64,000 bases of DNA, from NCBI RefSeq assembly GCF_008369105.1, contig NZ_VINQ01000004.1, forward strand, positions 267,528 to 331,527. Direction: 5' to 3'. Source of the stretch: Aquicoccus porphyridii (GTDB lineage Bacteria > Pseudomonadota > Alphaproteobacteria > Rhodobacterales > Rhodobacteraceae). A program made the translations under genes and the position numbers. The notes below the pieces were generated by a model. That model worked only from the letters and a program-made list of their open reading frames with translations. It was not told the origin of the DNA and did not search any database. Below are positions 61,395 through 64,000 of the stretch, in pieces; positions within the stretch are counted from its first letter, which is position 1, and every line of letters begins with the position of its first letter.

Positions 61395-61928
61395 TCAGCC
61401 CTGCTTGGTGACCTGCGTGAATTCCAGTTCGACCGGCGTTTCCCGGCCAAAGATCGACACCGTCACCTTGAGGCGCTGGTTGTCGTCGTCCACTTCCTCG
61501 ACCATGCCGTCGAAATCCTCGAACGGGCCGTCGTTGACCTTGACCTTTTCGCCCACCTCGAACGAAATCAGCGTGCGCGGTGCCTCTTCGCCTTCGGCGA
61601 CACGGCCCAGGATCGCCTCGACCTCGGCATCGCGCATCGGCATCGGGCGGCCCTGCGGACCAAGAAAGCCGGTCACGCGGTTGATCCCGTTGATCAGATG
61701 ATAGCCCTTGTCCGACATTTCCATGTGCACCAGAACATAGCCGGGCATGAAGCGGCGCTCGGTCGTGACCTTCTTGCCGCGGCGCACCTCGATCACCTCT
61801 TCGGTCGGCACCAGAACCTCGTCAATCTGGTCCTCAAGCCTCTCTTCGTCAACAAGCTGTCTGATCTGCTCGGCGATCTTCTTTTCGAAATTCGAAAGGA
61901 CGCTAACCGAATACCACCGTTTCGCCAT
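61395..61928 (-). CDS. nusG: Transcription termination/antitermination protein NusG
   Basis: A 177-aa elongation factor. NGN domain (about 1-105: [39 protein letters not shown]) and C-terminal KOW domain (about 125-177: [20 protein letters not shown]). It couples RNA polymerase with Rho or ribosomes. The usual tight secE-nusG spacing is enlarged here to 262 bases. Confidence 0.96.
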   Translation of the reverse strand: MAKRWYSVSVLSNFEKKIAEQIRQLVDEERLEDQIDEVLVPTEEVIEVRRGKKVTTERRFMPGYVLVHMEMSDKGYHLINGINRVTGFLGPQGRPMPMRDAEVEAILGRVAEGEEAPRTLISFEVGEKVKVNDGPFEDFDGMVEEVDDDNQRLKVTVSIFGRETPVELEFTQVTKQG

Positions 61929-62190
61929 ATGCGTTTCGATCCTGTCTCTCGCCGACGGAGCCGCCGATCATTTTTCACGACGCGCGAATTGCTCCACGCA
62001 GTTCCCGCAACAAAAATCGGCGTGCAACACGAATCGCCGCACGCCATGTCAGGGAATGAAGGCCCCACTACCCCCATGACCCCCTGATTTCAAGTCCTGG
62101 CCACGGTTTTATTGCCGGAGCCAATTGAACACAAGCTGATGTCCAGAGCACCATGTGCCAATTTGGCGGCCCGTCCGGCCGAACCCATCT

Positions 62191-62388
62191 TTAGCCAAAA
62201 AAGCTCAAGATGCCCTGCAAACCACTACGGATAAGCAGATCAACCAGAGCAAAGAAAACCGCCGTCAATGCGGCCATGATGAAAACCATCACGGTCGTCA
62301 GGGCCACCTCGCGGCGTGTCGGCCACACCACCTTTGAGACTTCGGCGCGAACTTGCTGGATGAACTGAAGGGGATTGGTGCGGGCCAT
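62191..62388 (-). CDS. secE: Preprotein translocase subunit SecE
   Basis: A 65-aa minimal SecE with one membrane helix: MARTNPLQFIQQVRAEVSKV, WPTRREVALTTVMVFIMAAL, then the helix to LIRSGLQGILSFFG. The short form with a single transmembrane segment is usual in Alphaproteobacteria. It clamps SecY in the translocon. Confidence 0.95.
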   Translation of the reverse strand: MARTNPLQFIQQVRAEVSKVVWPTRREVALTTVMVFIMAALTAVFFALVDLLIRSGLQGILSFFG

Positions 62389-62892
62389 GGCGTTTTCTTT
62401 CGTGACTGTCAGCGCGTCACATACGCGGGCGCGCTCATGAATTCAACCCCGATGGCGGCACCTCGTCCGCTTCGACAGGCATCGCCCCCGATCCCCCCTC
62501 GACCCAGCTCCGACATGACCAAAATCACGCTCACGCTTGGCGGCAAGGCGATCAAACAGGTCGGGGCGGTTTTCTAGGCCGGCGTCGATCTGTGTCGTCG
62601 CACCCAATGCGGCGCTTCGATCCCCTCACGCCACCGCTCCGGCATTTTTTCCACGAATCGCGCGAGACAATCCGATCCGGCTTGTGCTTTATCCTCGTCG
62701 CTTCGGCCCTCTTGGGACACCGCGTCGCGAAACGGCGCCTGAGCGGCTCGACCAGTTCGATCAACCGGTCCGGTCCGACCGTCAAAGACACGATCAACGC
62801 GATCCCGATAGAAAGAAAGATCGGCCTGGGAACCCGCCATGGTCGCCACCAGACGACTCCAGCCAGAACACCCAGCGAATGGAAAAGTGGAA
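62389..62892. other. 504-base gap between tRNA-Trp and secE
   Basis: No confirmed gene. On the minus strand an open stretch (about 62552-62877) reads like a small membrane protein (WRVPRPIFLSIGIALIVSL, then an arginine-rich tail), but it has no ATG; the only starts are TTG or GTG inside the helix. It might be a short hypothetical gene or chance. The promoter for secE-nusG must lie in this gap. Confidence 0.35.
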
Positions 62893-62968
62893 TGGCAGGG
62901 GCAGCAGGGTTCGAACCCGCGACCTACGGTTTTGGAGACCGTCGCTCTACCAGCTGAGCTATACCCCT
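62893..62968 (-). tRNA. tRNA-Trp (CCA anticodon)
   Basis: A 76-base cloverleaf read on the minus strand, from AGGGGTATAGCTCAGCTGG to an encoded CCA end. The acceptor stem AGGGGTA pairs with TGCCCCT, the anticodon loop is CTCCAAA (anticodon CCA) and the T arm contains GGTTCGAACCC. tRNA-Trp directly upstream of secE-nusG is the conserved arrangement in proteobacteria. Confidence 0.97.
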
Positions 62969-63024
62969 AAGGCCGGGCTTCGATTTACTCGCCGTGGGTT
63001 GGCATTGCAAGACCGAATTCCCGC

Positions 63025-63693
63025 TCAGCCATGCCCCGGACGCAAACGCTCGGACACGCGGCGCAGGCGTGCGATGTCGCGGCCGCAGATCGCCGCCTCT
63101 TCGGCGCATATCGTCTCGATCGGCCAATTCCACCAGGCGATTTGCTCAAGGGCTGCTATCGTCTGCTCGTCAAAACGCCGCCGCTGGATACGAGCCGGAT
63201 TGCCGACGATGACGCAGTAAGGTGGAAACACGCCGGAAACGACCGCACCCGCACCGATGATGCAGCCATCGCCGATCCGCGCACCCGGCAGGATTCGCGC
63301 ACCCTGGCCGATCCAGATGTCATTTCCCAGGATCGTATCCGGCCCGGGTCCGGGCATCGAAGCCGCGGCCTCGAATTCCCGATGAAAGACGGCAAAGGGA
63401 AAACTGGAAAACCCGTCATGACGATGGTTGGCCGAAGCGGTAATGAACACGGCCCCGTCGACGATCTGGCAGAACCTGCCGATCACCAGCTTTTCGGGCG
63501 AGAAGTCATAGAGGTAAGGCGCGAGATGTGCGGCCCAGTTCTCGGGTGCCTCGTGGGCGCTGGCATAGGTATAGTCCCCCACCTCGATCCGGGGGTGCGA
63601 AAGCGCGGGTTTGAGGAACACAGTTCCACGGTGCGGGCTGCCATCAGGCAGAATCACCGGATGATGGGTGTCTGGCGCAGGAAATGCAGGCAT
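63025..63693 (-). CDS. CatB-like hexapeptide acetyltransferase
   Basis: A 222-aa left-handed beta-helix acyltransferase of the xenobiotic/CatB (Vat) group. Hexapeptide repeats run about residues 65-175 (VIGRFCQIVDGAVFIT, NDIWIGQGARILPGARIGD, CIIGAGAVVSGVFPPYCVI). The catalytic histidine is in NHRHDGFSSFPF (H89 or H91). It lies between tuf and tRNA-Trp, where no gene is needed, so it is likely an accessory insertion. It might acetylate a sugar, or a drug such as streptogramin or chloramphenicol; nothing in the sequence decides this. Confidence 0.82.
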   Translation of the reverse strand: MPAFPAPDTHHPVILPDGSPHRGTVFLKPALSHPRIEVGDYTYASAHEAPENWAAHLAPYLYDFSPEKLVIGRFCQIVDGAVFITASANHRHDGFSSFPFAVFHREFEAAASMPGPGPDTILGNDIWIGQGARILPGARIGDGCIIGAGAVVSGVFPPYCVIVGNPARIQRRRFDEQTIAALEQIAWWNWPIETICAEEAAICGRDIARLRRVSERLRPGHG

Positions 63694-63798
63694 GGAAAGC
63701 TCCTGTTCGATTCGTCTGGGATCAGGTTCAAATCGCCGCCTTATCCATCACGCCCTCCATCTCCATGAATTGATTCCTGAACTCAATATACCGGTACG

Positions 63799-63826
63799 AA
63801 AAGGGCCGCCCCGCAGGGGACGGCCC
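63799..63826 (-). terminator. Terminator of tuf
   Basis: GGGCCGTCCCC pairs with GGGGCGGCCC (one bulged base) around TGC, followed by four T on the transcribed strand, 27 bases after the tuf stop. Confidence 0.8.
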
Positions 63827-63852
63827 GAATATTCCGGCAGCAGGGCCAGAAC

Positions 63853-64000
<148 letters not shown>

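Overview
The window looks like a high-GC alphaproteobacterial chromosome, most likely Rhodobacterales (Roseobacter group). The signs are strong GC3 bias with long antisense shadow frames, many 4-base ATGA start/stop overlaps, TRAP and peptide ABC transporters next to catabolic genes, a DUF2927 lipoprotein, an RplJ with a duplicated GAPASNI tail, and the order tuf / tRNA-Trp / secE-nusG-rplKA-rplJL-rpoBC. This placement is an inference from gene content; no phylogeny could be run.

Layout. 0-2.4 kb: the end of an iron-siderophore-type ABC system (permease start, binding protein) and an MFS transporter. 2.6-12.6 kb: two tandem paralogous YtcJ-type amidohydrolases, a divergent LysR regulator and a complete peptide/nickel-type ABC importer (SBP, two permeases, two ATPases), probably an uptake-and-hydrolysis unit for an amide-like substrate. 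12.6-16.9 kb: metG, an MFS transporter, dtd and a small heat-shock protein. 17.0-23.2 kb: a tightly packed leftward run with a 27-aa membrane microprotein, an XpaC-like protein, TelA, a DUF2927 lipoprotein, an SPFH-GYF_2 protein, a double zinc-ribbon membrane protein and a nitroreductase, which resembles an envelope-stress module. 23.3-26.4 kb: rluB, tadA and a KefB-type antiporter.

26.4-36 kb looks accessory. It holds a Tat-exported flavin amine oxidase followed by an exported protein that fuses a c-type cytochrome to a RidA (imine deaminase) domain, then an internally deleted tyrosine-integrase relic, then an AtuA / AtuA-associated / TAXI-TRAP unit with its LysR regulator, and finally a truncated bioY. 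The oxidase plus cytochrome-RidA pair is the most unusual thing in the window: the sequence suggests that amine oxidation, electron transfer to cytochrome c and imine hydrolysis are packaged together in the periplasm.

36-49.5 kb: an acyl-CoA catabolic cluster. A leftward operon carries an AMP-dependent acyl-CoA ligase, a double hot-dog dehydratase, a DctQ/P/M TRAP transporter, a biotin-dependent acyl-CoA carboxylase (beta and alpha), an HMG-CoA-lyase-type enzyme and an enoyl-CoA hydratase. A divergent rightward set carries an IclR regulator, a PaaI-type thioesterase and a CaiB-type CoA transferase. Together they would import a carboxylate, activate it, carboxylate it and cleave it, in the style of the leucine/isovalerate or acyclic-terpenoid routes; the real substrate is unknown.

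50-64 kb: the conserved transcription/translation block rpoC, rpoB, rplL, rplJ, rplA, rplK, nusG, secE, tRNA-Trp, an interposed hexapeptide acetyltransferase and the 3' end of tuf, all leftward. There are clear hairpin terminators after rpoC, rplA and tuf and a perfect hairpin between rplL and rpoB. No rRNA, CRISPR array or intact insertion sequence was seen.
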